Assembly: GCF_900143695.1 (NCBI RefSeq)
Contig: NZ_FRFE01000002.1
Span: 124,001-188,000 of the forward strand
Length of the DNA stretch: 64,000 bases
Origin: Desulfopila aestuarii DSM 18488
Lineage (GTDB): Bacteria; Desulfobacterota; Desulfobulbia; Desulfobulbales; Desulfocapsaceae
Direction of reading: 5' to 3'
Below are positions 45,892 through 54,050 of this stretch, piece after piece; within the stretch, counting starts at the first letter, position 1, and every line of letters starts with the position of its first letter. The notes beneath the pieces were generated by a model. That model saw only the letters and a program-made list of their open reading frames with translations. It had not been told where the DNA came from and made no database searches. The translations under genes were made by a program, and so were the position numbers.

Positions 45892-46698
45892 ATGACAGCA
45901 GTCACAACCGACCCGTACAGTGGGTTACAACTGATCGAACTTAGTCATGAATGGGGCCATGGTGTGCCATCCTATCCTGGCCAGGATGATGTGAAAATGT
46001 TCCGTTCAGTAAAATTTGCCCAGCACGGTGTATTAGCTCATAGAATAAATACCGTCATGCATACCGGGACCCACATGAACGCCCCCCTGCATCTGGTCCA
46101 GAGAGCCGCTGACCTCGCATCCATTCCTGTCGATCGTTTTTTTGGCAACGGTGTTGTACTGCATATCCCCAAGAAAAAATATGAAGTTATCACAGCCAAA
46201 GACCTTGAAGCTGCCAAACCGGCAGTACAGTCTGGTGATATCGTCGTCATCAACTGCGGATGGCATCATAAGTACTCTGACGCCATCGAATATTATGGTG
46301 AATCTCCCGGGCTGTCGAAGGATGCTGCCGAATGGCTGGTTGCCAAAGACTGTAAACTGGTTGCCGTCGATATGCCTCAGGTTGACCACCCTCTGGCCAC
46401 TTCATTAGGTCCGCATCGCGGTGGCCCCACCATGAAACGGCTGGCAAAAGCCTATCAGGATGCCACCGGTCTGGATCCACTGAAGGAACACGCAGAATGG
46501 AATATCGCCCACAAGACACTTCTCGCAGCAGGAATACCAACCATTGAACAGGTTGGTGGAGATGTCGACATCCTGAATGGAAAACGAGCCACCTTTGCAG
46601 CAACTCCATGGAAATTTGAACACGGCGATGCGTGCCCAGTCCGTTTCATGGCGATGGTGGATCCTTCCGGGAAATGTCGGATCGATAGCGGAAAATAA
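45892..46698 (+). CDS. Cyclase-family (PF04199) metal-dependent hydrolase 1
   Basis: A 268-residue protein related to kynurenine formamidase and isatin hydrolase. The family motif HxGTHxDxPxH reads HTGTHMNAPLHL here, so the Asp is Asn. Other hallmarks are IELSHEWGHGVPSYPG near the N terminus, GDIVVINCGWHHK and VAVDMPQVDHPLA. Cyclase enzymes hydrolyse C-N or C-C (cyclic diketone) bonds with Mn or Zn; to my recollection dihydrophloroglucinol cyclohydrolase is Mn-dependent and may be of this type. ATG at 45892 follows AAGGGAGAGAATT. It lies 28 bases before a paralogue, so the two may form a heteromer. Confidence 0.88.
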   Translation: MTAVTTDPYSGLQLIELSHEWGHGVPSYPGQDDVKMFRSVKFAQHGVLAHRINTVMHTGTHMNAPLHLVQRAADLASIPVDRFFGNGVVLHIPKKKYEVITAKDLEAAKPAVQSGDIVVINCGWHHKYSDAIEYYGESPGLSKDAAEWLVAKDCKLVAVDMPQVDHPLATSLGPHRGGPTMKRLAKAYQDATGLDPLKEHAEWNIAHKTLLAAGIPTIEQVGGDVDILNGKRATFAATPWKFEHGDACPVRFMAMVDPSGKCRIDSGK

Positions 46699-46726
46699 CA
46701 ACCTTCAATGTCGAGGAGCGAAGAAT

Positions 46727-47509
46727 ATGACTCTTGAAATATATAATTTAAGCCATCCATTTCATCAGCACATGCCGGAGTGGCCATCAACCCCCGGGGT
46801 CAATGTCACTGTCGACAAGTTTCACGCCAAAGATGGTGTGTATCAGGTCAGATGGGACGGAATCATGCACCGGTGCACCCATATGGACGCGCCACTTCAT
46901 GTTACCGAAAACACACCCTGCATTAACGGTTATCCTTCCTGGCGGCTTGTCGGTACAGGAGTTGCGGTATCCATCCCCAAAGAGAAATGGGGTGTAATAA
47001 CACCGGAAGATCTTGAAAAAGCCAGCCCGCAGATCCAGGAAGGCGATATCGTCATGATCAACACCGGTTTCCATCATAAGTGGGCGGACTGTGATGACTA
47101 TTTTGCCTATGGGTGCGGTATTTCCGGAGCTGGTGCCCAATGGCTGGTCGATAAAAAAGTAAAATGTGTCGGCTACGGATGCCAGGCCAATGACCATCCC
47201 ATCGCCACCAAACTGGTGGATCACGGTCTTGGACCCTCCCAACCTCATCTTATAGAGGAATACAAGGCTGTAACCGGTCGAGACCCCAAGGAAGATTTCC
47301 CGGATTGGGAACCGGCCCACAAGACCCTGATGGTCAAGGGCGGCATCCCAGGTATCGAGAACATCGGTGGTGATCTTGACAAAGTAACCGGCAAGCGCTG
47401 CTTTTTCATGGCCTTCCCATGGCGCTGGCCCGGAGGTGACGGTTGCATCATGCGTGTACTTGCCGTTATCGATCCGGACCAGACCTTCCGTTTCGAAACC
47501 GGGCTATAG
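46727..47509 (+). CDS. Cyclase-family (PF04199) metal-dependent hydrolase 2
   Basis: A 260-residue paralogue of the preceding protein. ATG at 46727 follows GAGGAGCGAAGAAT. The metal motif reads HRCTHMDAPLHV: Asp is kept but the Gly-Thr pair is Cys-Thr. INTGFHHKW and GYGCQANDHPIATKLVDHG follow. Both cyclase-family proteins have C-terminal extensions GGDxDxxxGKRxxFxAxPW that match each other (GGDVDILNGKR and GGDLDKVTGKR), which shows common origin. The different substitutions in the two metal motifs suggest division of labour. A role in opening a reduced or oxidised hydroxyaromatic ring is inferred from the neighbouring molybdoenzymes. Confidence 0.88.
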   Translation: MTLEIYNLSHPFHQHMPEWPSTPGVNVTVDKFHAKDGVYQVRWDGIMHRCTHMDAPLHVTENTPCINGYPSWRLVGTGVAVSIPKEKWGVITPEDLEKASPQIQEGDIVMINTGFHHKWADCDDYFAYGCGISGAGAQWLVDKKVKCVGYGCQANDHPIATKLVDHGLGPSQPHLIEEYKAVTGRDPKEDFPDWEPAHKTLMVKGGIPGIENIGGDLDKVTGKRCFFMAFPWRWPGGDGCIMRVLAVIDPDQTFRFETGL

Positions 47510-47691
47510 CCTCGACCAAAAGTTATATCAACGCAGCAAACATGTGAAGGGGCTTGTTCAAACGACCTCTTCACATGCAAAACTATAACTCCGAGCCACA
47601 AGACCTACGATCTTTACAAAGACTATGGTCTCCGGCCGATAGGGTTGCACTGGAAACGGTACAACCTTCCGATGCTCGTAAAGGAGTCCAC

Positions 47692-48708
47692 ATGAATGCA
47701 CCTCTCAGCAATGGCCTGTTCTCTCTCCCCCGCCTCAGCGACAAGCATGGCCGGTGTGTCACCTATCTCCGACTCTCTATAACGGACCGCTGTAACCTGC
47801 GTTGCAGGTATTGTATGCCGGAAAATGGTGTGCAATTTCTTCCCCATGCCAGGATCCTGTCCTATGAGGAATTGGAGCGTCTAAGTAATATTTTTATTGG
47901 CTTGGGCATAAATAAAATCCGTATAACTGGCGGCGAGCCGCTTGTAAGAAGGGATTGCCTGGAATTCATGGAGAAGCTGAGGCTGCAGCATCCAAAACTT
48001 GATCTGCGGATTACCACCAACGGTACCGAACTGGTGCAACATCTCCCCAGGCTGCGCAAGATCAACATCGGCGGAATCAACCTCAGCCTCGACTCTCTGG
48101 ACACCCATCGATTCGCCCACATTACCAGACGAGACAAGCTGGCAACCGTTCTGTCTGGATTTCATATGGCAATGGAGCTGGGAATCCCCCTGAAACTGAA
48201 CACTGTTGTCCAGCAAGACACCACCGATGACGAGCTGGTGCAGATGGCCTCTCTCGCCAAAGACAATCCAATAACTGTCAGATTTATTGAGCTCATGCCG
48301 TTTACTGGCGCACTTGTCCCGAGTCAGTCGCAACAATCTGAGCCACTTAACTTACGGCTGCTGCGACTCTTCCCCGGCCTGACTGAAATGGAGGCCAAAG
48401 ATATTTCAACAGCAAAAATCTATACCATGAATGGTTATTTCGGGAGCCTCGGAATCATAGAAGGTGAATCGAGAAAGTTCTGTGGTTCCTGCAATAAAGT
48501 GCGAATCACACCTACCGGTCTCATGAAAAACTGCCTCTACGACGATGGCATTCTCAATTTACGAGACCTGTTACGCGAAGGCGCAGACAATATTGAAATC
48601 GGCAAACAGATAACAGCAGCAGTTTGGAACAAGCAGCCCGATGGACATCAGGCTGCCATCCAACGACCAGGGAAATGTGAAAACTCAATGGCAACCATTG
48701 GGGGGTGA
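47692..48708 (+). CDS. moaA: GTP 3',8-cyclase MoaA
   Basis: A 338-residue radical-SAM enzyme of molybdenum cofactor synthesis. The N-terminal cluster motif CNLRCRYC (Cys34, 38, 41), the SAM-binding ITGGEPL, and the second cluster CGSCNKVRITPTGLMKNC are all intact, and it ends in the Gly-Gly needed for activity. It converts GTP to the cyclised intermediate of cyclic pyranopterin. ATG at 47692 follows AAAGGAGTCCAC, which argues against the longer in-frame extension. moeA follows after 3 bases. Its place between the cyclase and transhydroxylase genes suggests cofactor supply matched to the Mo-enzyme demand. Confidence 0.95.
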   Translation: MNAPLSNGLFSLPRLSDKHGRCVTYLRLSITDRCNLRCRYCMPENGVQFLPHARILSYEELERLSNIFIGLGINKIRITGGEPLVRRDCLEFMEKLRLQHPKLDLRITTNGTELVQHLPRLRKINIGGINLSLDSLDTHRFAHITRRDKLATVLSGFHMAMELGIPLKLNTVVQQDTTDDELVQMASLAKDNPITVRFIELMPFTGALVPSQSQQSEPLNLRLLRLFPGLTEMEAKDISTAKIYTMNGYFGSLGIIEGESRKFCGSCNKVRITPTGLMKNCLYDDGILNLRDLLREGADNIEIGKQITAAVWNKQPDGHQAAIQRPGKCENSMATIGG

Positions 48709-48711
48709 AAG

Positions 48712-49920
48712 ATGATTTCTGTAAATGAAGCGTTACATATACTCAAAGAGAACCTGCCACATCCACGGATAGTACAGTTACCTTTACAAGACGCGTTCTC
48801 GCGTCGCCTGGCCGACGACCTTCTCTCGCCAGAACCATCTCCTCGGTATACCAGTTCGGCAATGGACGGTTTTGCTGTCCGCTGGGCCGACCTCGGCAAT
48901 CTCGAGGAAACGGGCCAGGTCTTACTGAAGATAGCCGGTGAGAGTCAGGCCGGACTCCCATATTGTAAGACCGTGGCTGAAGGAGAAGCGATACGTATCA
49001 GCACCGGTGCCATGCTTCCTGATGGAGCTGACACAGTGGTCCGAGTTGAGGATACCGAAGAGGTGCAGGATTCAGTATTGATACTCCGCTGCAAAAAAAG
49101 AGGACAAGATGTTCGGTATATGGGTGAAGAATTCCCTGCCGGTGCCAGAATCCTCCATAAGGGGCAGGTGATAAAGGCCAGGCAGATCGCTCTGCTCTCT
49201 GCGGTAGGCCTTTCCTCCATACCTGTATATGCACAGCCAAGGGTTTCTCTCTTTATTACCGGCACCGAACTTGCCCATCATGGAGATGGTAAGATCAAGC
49301 CGTACCAGGTGCGTGACTCAAATGCACCAATGCTGCAAAGTGCTATTCTTGAGGCGGGAGCTGAGGTGGTCGAGTGCCTGCATGTACGAGATGATCTCGA
49401 CTCGACCATTGCCCAGATGACAGAAGCCCTGTCAAACGGAAGCGATATCATCCTTTGCTCCGGCGGTGTTTCCGTCGGCCGGCATGATCATGTCAAAGCG
49501 GCAGCTGAGCAGGTTGGCTTTAAGGAACTGTTCTGGAAAATCCGCCAGAAGCCAGGAAAGCCTCTCTATGTAGCCAAACGTGACAGAACACTGCTTTTTG
49601 GTTTACCGGGTAATCCTGTTTCTGCATTCATGTGTTTTCAAAATTTCGTCATGCCAAGCCTGGCAGCTCTCCAGGGTGTAGAACTCCTCAAGACAGTAAC
49701 ATCTGCGGTTGCCGAGGTCCCCGTTGCCAATACTGGCAAACGAACCGATTTTATCCGCGTCGACATCACAAACGAACCCAATGCTGCACCAAGCTTTAGG
49801 CCCATTGACCGGCAGGGTTCGCATATGCTCACCTCCATTGTCGAAGCCGATGGCTATATTGCGATAGAGCCTGGTTGCTGCCTGCAGGCCGGAGAACTGG
49901 CGGATGTTTTTGTGTTTTAA
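48712..49920 (+). CDS. moeA: Molybdopterin molybdenumtransferase MoeA
   Basis: A 402-residue protein that inserts molybdate into the dithiolene of adenylylated molybdopterin. Motifs: SAMDGFAVRWADL near 50, ISTGAMLPDGADTVVRVEDT, RDSNAPML, ILCSGGVSVGRHDHV (the MoCF_biosynth site) and LFGLPGNPVSAFMCF. Length is standard for MoeA. It starts 3 bases after moaA, so both are cotranscribed. A 14-bp terminator follows at 49947-49984, facing the convergent transhydroxylase genes. Confidence 0.95.
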   Translation: MISVNEALHILKENLPHPRIVQLPLQDAFSRRLADDLLSPEPSPRYTSSAMDGFAVRWADLGNLEETGQVLLKIAGESQAGLPYCKTVAEGEAIRISTGAMLPDGADTVVRVEDTEEVQDSVLILRCKKRGQDVRYMGEEFPAGARILHKGQVIKARQIALLSAVGLSSIPVYAQPRVSLFITGTELAHHGDGKIKPYQVRDSNAPMLQSAILEAGAEVVECLHVRDDLDSTIAQMTEALSNGSDIILCSGGVSVGRHDHVKAAAEQVGFKELFWKIRQKPGKPLYVAKRDRTLLFGLPGNPVSAFMCFQNFVMPSLAALQGVELLKTVTSAVAEVPVANTGKRTDFIRVDITNEPNAAPSFRPIDRQGSHMLTSIVEADGYIAIEPGCCLQAGELADVFVF

Positions 49921-49946
49921 GCCGCAAGGAATCATCAGATAGCCAT

Positions 49947-49984
49947 AATCTGAAGGGCCATTTCATTCATTGGCCCTTCAGATT
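49947..49984. terminator. Bidirectional terminator between moeA and bthL
   Basis: AATCTGAAGGGCCA (49947-49960) and TGGCCCTTCAGATT (49971-49984) are perfect 14-bp complements around a 10-nt loop, in the 78-base gap between convergent genes. Either direction can use it. Confidence 0.85.
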
Positions 49985-49998
49985 CAAGTAAAAGATGT

Positions 49999-50841
49999 TC
50001 AGAGAATAATGGTGCTGACAGAGCAGCTTTGCACTACGTCGATCGACAATTCTCTGACCACCATACCGTCTCTTACGATCTCTATCTGGTAGTCGCCACT
50101 ATTTTCCGGCAAGTTATCGAACTTGAAATCGCCGAAATCGTCACTTTCCTGCTCTGCCACAACTTCCGCATTTTTCTTCAGACGCACAGTAGCGCCGATC
50201 ACACAGTCTTCAATTTCTCCAACTTTTTCCGCAAGGGAGCCTGCTATAAAGCTATGGCTGTAGCGATACAGGTTTTTATAATAGCACTGTGGTTGCCCTT
50301 TGAGTTTTGCAGCTTCCGGCAGAATGGCCAGCTCTTCGTCAACAACCCTCTGCCGCAGTTCACTCTCATCTCCATGAAAAATACTGAGCGCCCCGGTGGG
50401 ACAGGCCTGGACACAGCGCGGCACCGACCAGCCATCATCGAGCAGGTGGGCGCATAACGTACATTTCTGTGGAACCTGCTCTTCCTCGTTCCACCAGATG
50501 GCCCCATACGGACAGGCAGCCAACAGTTCCTTTCGTCCCCGCGCCTTTGCCGGATCGATGAGTACAATCCCATCCTCTCGCTTCTGCACAGCCCCGTTGC
50601 CAGCGGCGACACAGGGTGCATCATCACAATGCATACAGGGCTGCGGCAGATAGGCGATATCGATAAGCGGGAAGACACCACGCTCTTTTTGCCGGATATT
50701 CAGCCAGCGATGCCCATGTAACGGCTGGGATGTACTATATCCCGGCCAGTTGTTGCCGCAATGCTCATCCTTACAGGAAAGAAAACAGTTGTGGCAGTTT
50801 TCACATTTGCCGATATCGATAATGAATGCGTATTTTTTCAT
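49999..50841 (-). CDS. bthL: Transhydroxylase small (beta) subunit, bthL type
   Basis: A 280-residue Fe-S protein. ATG at 50841 overlaps the large-subunit stop (ATGA) and follows GGAGGAGAAGC. It closely follows the beta subunit of Pelobacter pyrogallol-phloroglucinol transhydroxylase as I remember it: CENCHNCFLSCKDEH, CMHCDDAPCVAAGNGAV, DGIVLIDPAKARGRKELLAA, CPYGAIWWNEEEQVPQKC, CTLCAHLLDD, then a C-terminal Cna-B-like domain (NLYRYSHSFIAGS, DFGDFKFDNLPENSG). One cluster's Cys set is missing (ARGRKEL in place of CxGCxxC), exactly as in that enzyme, which has three [4Fe-4S] clusters. The reaction it supports is redox-neutral. Confidence 0.9.
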   Translation of the reverse strand: MKKYAFIIDIGKCENCHNCFLSCKDEHCGNNWPGYSTSQPLHGHRWLNIRQKERGVFPLIDIAYLPQPCMHCDDAPCVAAGNGAVQKREDGIVLIDPAKARGRKELLAACPYGAIWWNEEEQVPQKCTLCAHLLDDGWSVPRCVQACPTGALSIFHGDESELRQRVVDEELAILPEAAKLKGQPQCYYKNLYRYSHSFIAGSLAEKVGEIEDCVIGATVRLKKNAEVVAEQESDDFGDFKFDNLPENSGDYQIEIVRDGMVVRELSIDVVQSCSVSTIIL

Positions 50842-53837
50842 GCTTCTCCTCCCGGTCTCCACGGTTCGACCTGGACCAGACAGGTATTGGAGGGGGTCGA
50901 ATGCGAGCGGGTGATAATATTCCTGCTCGGTGTCAGCACATTAATGCAGCCGCCTCGATCCGGAGAGGCACCCGGCTCACCGAGCGGTTCATATATTGCT
51001 GAACCTTCGGCAGAGTGTACCGTTCCGGGCGGGAGCCGGTCGGTCAACTGCGCCGCCAGAACCACCTCTCCCCGGTCATTGAACATCCTTACCAGGCTGT
51101 TATGTTCAATCCCCCTGCGCTGGGCATCTTCCCTGTTCATTCGAACAATCCAATAGTAATAGCCGTCGATCAGCAGCCGATGATCCCGTACATCATTGAT
51201 AATCGAATCCTTGCCGTCAAACATCGTATGAAAGCTGTAGCGTGGGTGAGGCGAGATCAGGTTCAGCGGGTATTTGGCATACAGCTCTTTGGTATGATGC
51301 CCTTCCCAGGAAGGGATATAGGTAGGCAGCGGCGGTCGTTCCGGATCGTCCGGGGCAAATCGTTTGAGGCTCGACGACTCAAACTCCAGCTTGCCCGACT
51401 GGGTCTGCAACCCTTTTCGCCATTGTGATGTATAATCGGCCGGCAGCGGCGCCAGCTCAGGCACATCCTTTGTTCTCCCTTCGGCAAACCAGCGCCATGA
51501 AACCGGGGCGCGATTGGCTTCGGCGGGTGCCGGGACCACATAATAGCCTTTTTTCAAAAACTGTTTCCAACTCACCCTGCCCGGCAGATCACTTCCATCA
51601 AACAGACGTCGACACCAATCCAGCTCGGTCATTGCTTCGGAAAAGAGATTGCCGAGGCCAAGCCGTTCCGCCAGATCGAGAAATATCTGGTAATCTGAAC
51701 GCGATTCCCCCAAGGGTTCGATACATTTATGCTGCATGGTGATGACGCGGTGATTCCACTGGATGAACTGGTGATGACTGTAGCCGCCGGAGTTGGCTGT
51801 CTCGCCGATATCCCATCGTTCAAAGTTGGTACATGCCGGCAGAAGGATATCAGCAAACTTTGCCTCGCCCTCAAACCAGATGGACTGGTTGACCACAAAT
51901 TCAAGCCGGTCGCTCCGATAGGCGCGGGCGTAACGATTTGAATCGCCCATGGTCCCAAAGTGCGAACCACCATATTTATAATAAAGGTGAATCGGCGAGT
52001 GGCCCGGAGCCGGATAGCCGAATTTCCGGAACTGACCTTCAATCGACTTGGGGTCGGTTGGATAGCCTTCTACAGATTCACCGAGGATCGCTTCGGGAAT
52101 GCGCAGTCGTGGAATAATCTGACTGACCGGGTTCATCGAGGGAAGTTGCGGCATGCGCTGGTACATATTTAAACGCAGACCGGTATTATCCAAATCCCCG
52201 GAAAAACCACCCTCTGCATAGCCAGGAAAATAAAAATGGGTGTCAACCGGAGCACCCTGCTGGAGGCAACCCACATTGACGCCGGGCTTGCCGAGCCCCT
52301 GCATCGCCATGAGACAGACCATGGAACGCGCCCATTCAATACCTGTGGCACAACGACAAGCACCGCCAAAACCGGCAAGGCCGCCGGGAGAGAGATACGT
52401 TTTGCAGCTGCCCCATTGGCGGGCAAGCGATCGCACTACCCGGCCCGGCACATTGGTTTCGGCTTCCTGCCATTCCGGTGTCTTGGGAATACCGTCGGTC
52501 TCACCCAGAATATACGCCTGCCATTTCTCAAAACCCGTGGTTCGCTCGGCTACATATTCACGATCATAGAGATTCTCGGTAATCCAGACATAGGCAATGC
52601 CAAGAGCCATGGCGTTGCCGGTATCCGGGCGCGGGGCGATCCATTTACCACCAAGCAGGGCAGCGGTGTGGTTATAGTAGGGATCAATGTGGACCATCTT
52701 GATCCCCAGCGATTTTGCCCATTGCCGGCGAACAGTGCCCTCGAAAGCACCATACACCCCGCTGGTCGACTCCGGGTCGCTTGACCAGAAGACGATCATT
52801 TCCGCCTCTTTCAAGCAATCCTCGATGGTGCCGTAGGTATCAGAAGCGCCATTTCTGACTGAATTACCCCAATGGTGCATTGCACCCCAGAACCACCCTT
52901 CCCAGCTGTCCGGATTATGGACAACATGGCTGGAGCCAATGGAGTTCATGAAGCGGGTCTTGGCACTCAACCAGTAACCGATATTGCCCCAGGTGTGATG
53001 CGAACCGCTGCTGTTTAAAATTGCTCCCGGTCCGTGTTCCTTTTTGACCCGGCGAATTTCCCCGGCAACGATATCCAACGCTTCGTCCCAGGTGATCCGC
53101 TCATAACCTGACTTGCCGCGATTCTGCGGGTTGCGTTCGCCATCGGGGTTGAAATCAACACGTTTCATCGGGTACAACAGCCGATCTTTTGAGTAAATCA
53201 GGGAGCGCAAACCAAACACATAGGGGTTAATTGTGCCCCTACGTGGCGGAGTAAACGATCGTCCTCTTGCGTGTATTGTCCACGACGCACCATCCGACTC
53301 ATCAAATTGAATGGGGGTAATCCGAAGGATTCGTCCGTCTTTCACATGGACAAATACCGGGCCGCCATTGGTGTTATTGACATAGCGGGTTACACCACCA
53401 CCCAGGTCCGTTCCATAGGCAATTGTCCCATCACCGGGTGACAACAGTTTGAGCGTCTGTACAAACCAGATCACCTCCTGGTCAGGACCACGGACATCCA
53501 CACGAAAATTCTTCATGGCATTAAGAATGCCGAGGTAATTGCCCGGCTTGGACATCAGCTTGATCACCGTAGCGCAATCATTGAAAATGAAATGGACATC
53601 GGCATCCTCTTCACACAGTTTCGCTGCTGAAACCTTGCCATCCTTAAAGCGCATGGCTGTCTGTATTCCACAATCCCTGATAGAAATCAGAACGCTTATG
53701 TTCTTTTCTGCCAATCGCCGGCTAAAAGATGTGTAACGCAAGCCTTTCAGTCTGAAAAGAGCGGGCAAGCTCTTGAGCATCGCCTTAAGAAACAACCCGG
53801 ATACGTTTTTTGCGGCTGGAGAAAATAGATTCAGCAT
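50838..53837 (-). CDS. athL: Pyrogallol-phloroglucinol transhydroxylase-type large subunit with N-terminal SCP2-like domain
   Basis: About 999 residues. Residues about 1-135 resemble an SCP2 sterol-carrier-like fold (ISVLISIRDCGIQTAMRFKDG, CEEDADVHFIFNDC, KNFRVDVRGPDQEV); the remaining about 860 correspond to AthL of Pelobacter acidigallici (875 residues). Active-site counterparts are kept: His in GSHHTWGN, Asp-Ser in HNPDSWEGW (Asp310-Ser311 by my count; the Ser is the Mo ligand in the known structure) and FYFPGYAEGG near the catalytic Tyr. No N-terminal [4Fe-4S] motif. The start is uncertain: ATG 53837 lies 13 nt after AGGAGG, a TTG at 53846 lies 4 nt after it. Preceded by a canonical sigma-54 promoter. 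The SCP2-like fusion is not part of the known enzyme. Confidence 0.9.
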   Translation of the reverse strand: MLNLFSPAAKNVSGLFLKAMLKSLPALFRLKGLRYTSFSRRLAEKNISVLISIRDCGIQTAMRFKDGKVSAAKLCEEDADVHFIFNDCATVIKLMSKPGNYLGILNAMKNFRVDVRGPDQEVIWFVQTLKLLSPGDGTIAYGTDLGGGVTRYVNNTNGGPVFVHVKDGRILRITPIQFDESDGASWTIHARGRSFTPPRRGTINPYVFGLRSLIYSKDRLLYPMKRVDFNPDGERNPQNRGKSGYERITWDEALDIVAGEIRRVKKEHGPGAILNSSGSHHTWGNIGYWLSAKTRFMNSIGSSHVVHNPDSWEGWFWGAMHHWGNSVRNGASDTYGTIEDCLKEAEMIVFWSSDPESTSGVYGAFEGTVRRQWAKSLGIKMVHIDPYYNHTAALLGGKWIAPRPDTGNAMALGIAYVWITENLYDREYVAERTTGFEKWQAYILGETDGIPKTPEWQEAETNVPGRVVRSLARQWGSCKTYLSPGGLAGFGGACRCATGIEWARSMVCLMAMQGLGKPGVNVGCLQQGAPVDTHFYFPGYAEGGFSGDLDNTGLRLNMYQRMPQLPSMNPVSQIIPRLRIPEAILGESVEGYPTDPKSIEGQFRKFGYPAPGHSPIHLYYKYGGSHFGTMGDSNRYARAYRSDRLEFVVNQSIWFEGEAKFADILLPACTNFERWDIGETANSGGYSHHQFIQWNHRVITMQHKCIEPLGESRSDYQIFLDLAERLGLGNLFSEAMTELDWCRRLFDGSDLPGRVSWKQFLKKGYYVVPAPAEANRAPVSWRWFAEGRTKDVPELAPLPADYTSQWRKGLQTQSGKLEFESSSLKRFAPDDPERPPLPTYIPSWEGHHTKELYAKYPLNLISPHPRYSFHTMFDGKDSIINDVRDHRLLIDGYYYWIVRMNREDAQRRGIEHNSLVRMFNDRGEVVLAAQLTDRLPPGTVHSAEGSAIYEPLGEPGASPDRGGCINVLTPSRNIITRSHSTPSNTCLVQVEPWRPGGEA

Positions 53838-53901
53838 GACATGCAACGTGCCTCCTGAAGCGAGATGGTGAGTAGATCCATTATGAGATAATGAAAAGGA
53901 A

Positions 53902-53917
53902 TGCAAGTTTTACGCCA
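53902..53917 (-). promoter_or_regulatory. Sigma-54 (-24/-12) promoter of athL-bthL
   Basis: On the minus strand the sequence is TGGCGTAAAACTTGCA, matching TGGCAC-N5-TTGC with correct GG-N10-GC spacing. The predicted start point is near 53891, giving a leader of about 54 nt to the ATG at 53837. A sigma-54 activator gene lies directly divergent, which supports it strongly. Confidence 0.85.
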
Positions 53918-53965
53918 CAACAATTGCCATATATTTTCAGCATGTTATCAAATTCAACATGCAAT

Positions 53966-54007
53966 TATTACCGTATATGGTGTATACTTTTACCATATAC
54001 GGTAATA
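53966..54007. promoter_or_regulatory. 16-bp perfect inverted repeat, probable activator-binding site
   Basis: TATTACCGTATATGGT (53966-53981) and ACCATATACGGTAATA (53992-54007) are perfect complements with a 10-nt spacer, centred near 53986.5, about 95 bases upstream of the predicted athL start point, the normal distance for an enhancer site. A second, shorter repeat CATGTT (53941-53946) / AACATG (53956-53961) lies beside it. It also overlaps the probable promoter of the activator gene, allowing autoregulation. Confidence 0.8.
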
Positions 54008-54050
54008 AGACATAACAATTCACCACATTTGGTAACGAGGATGACGAAGC

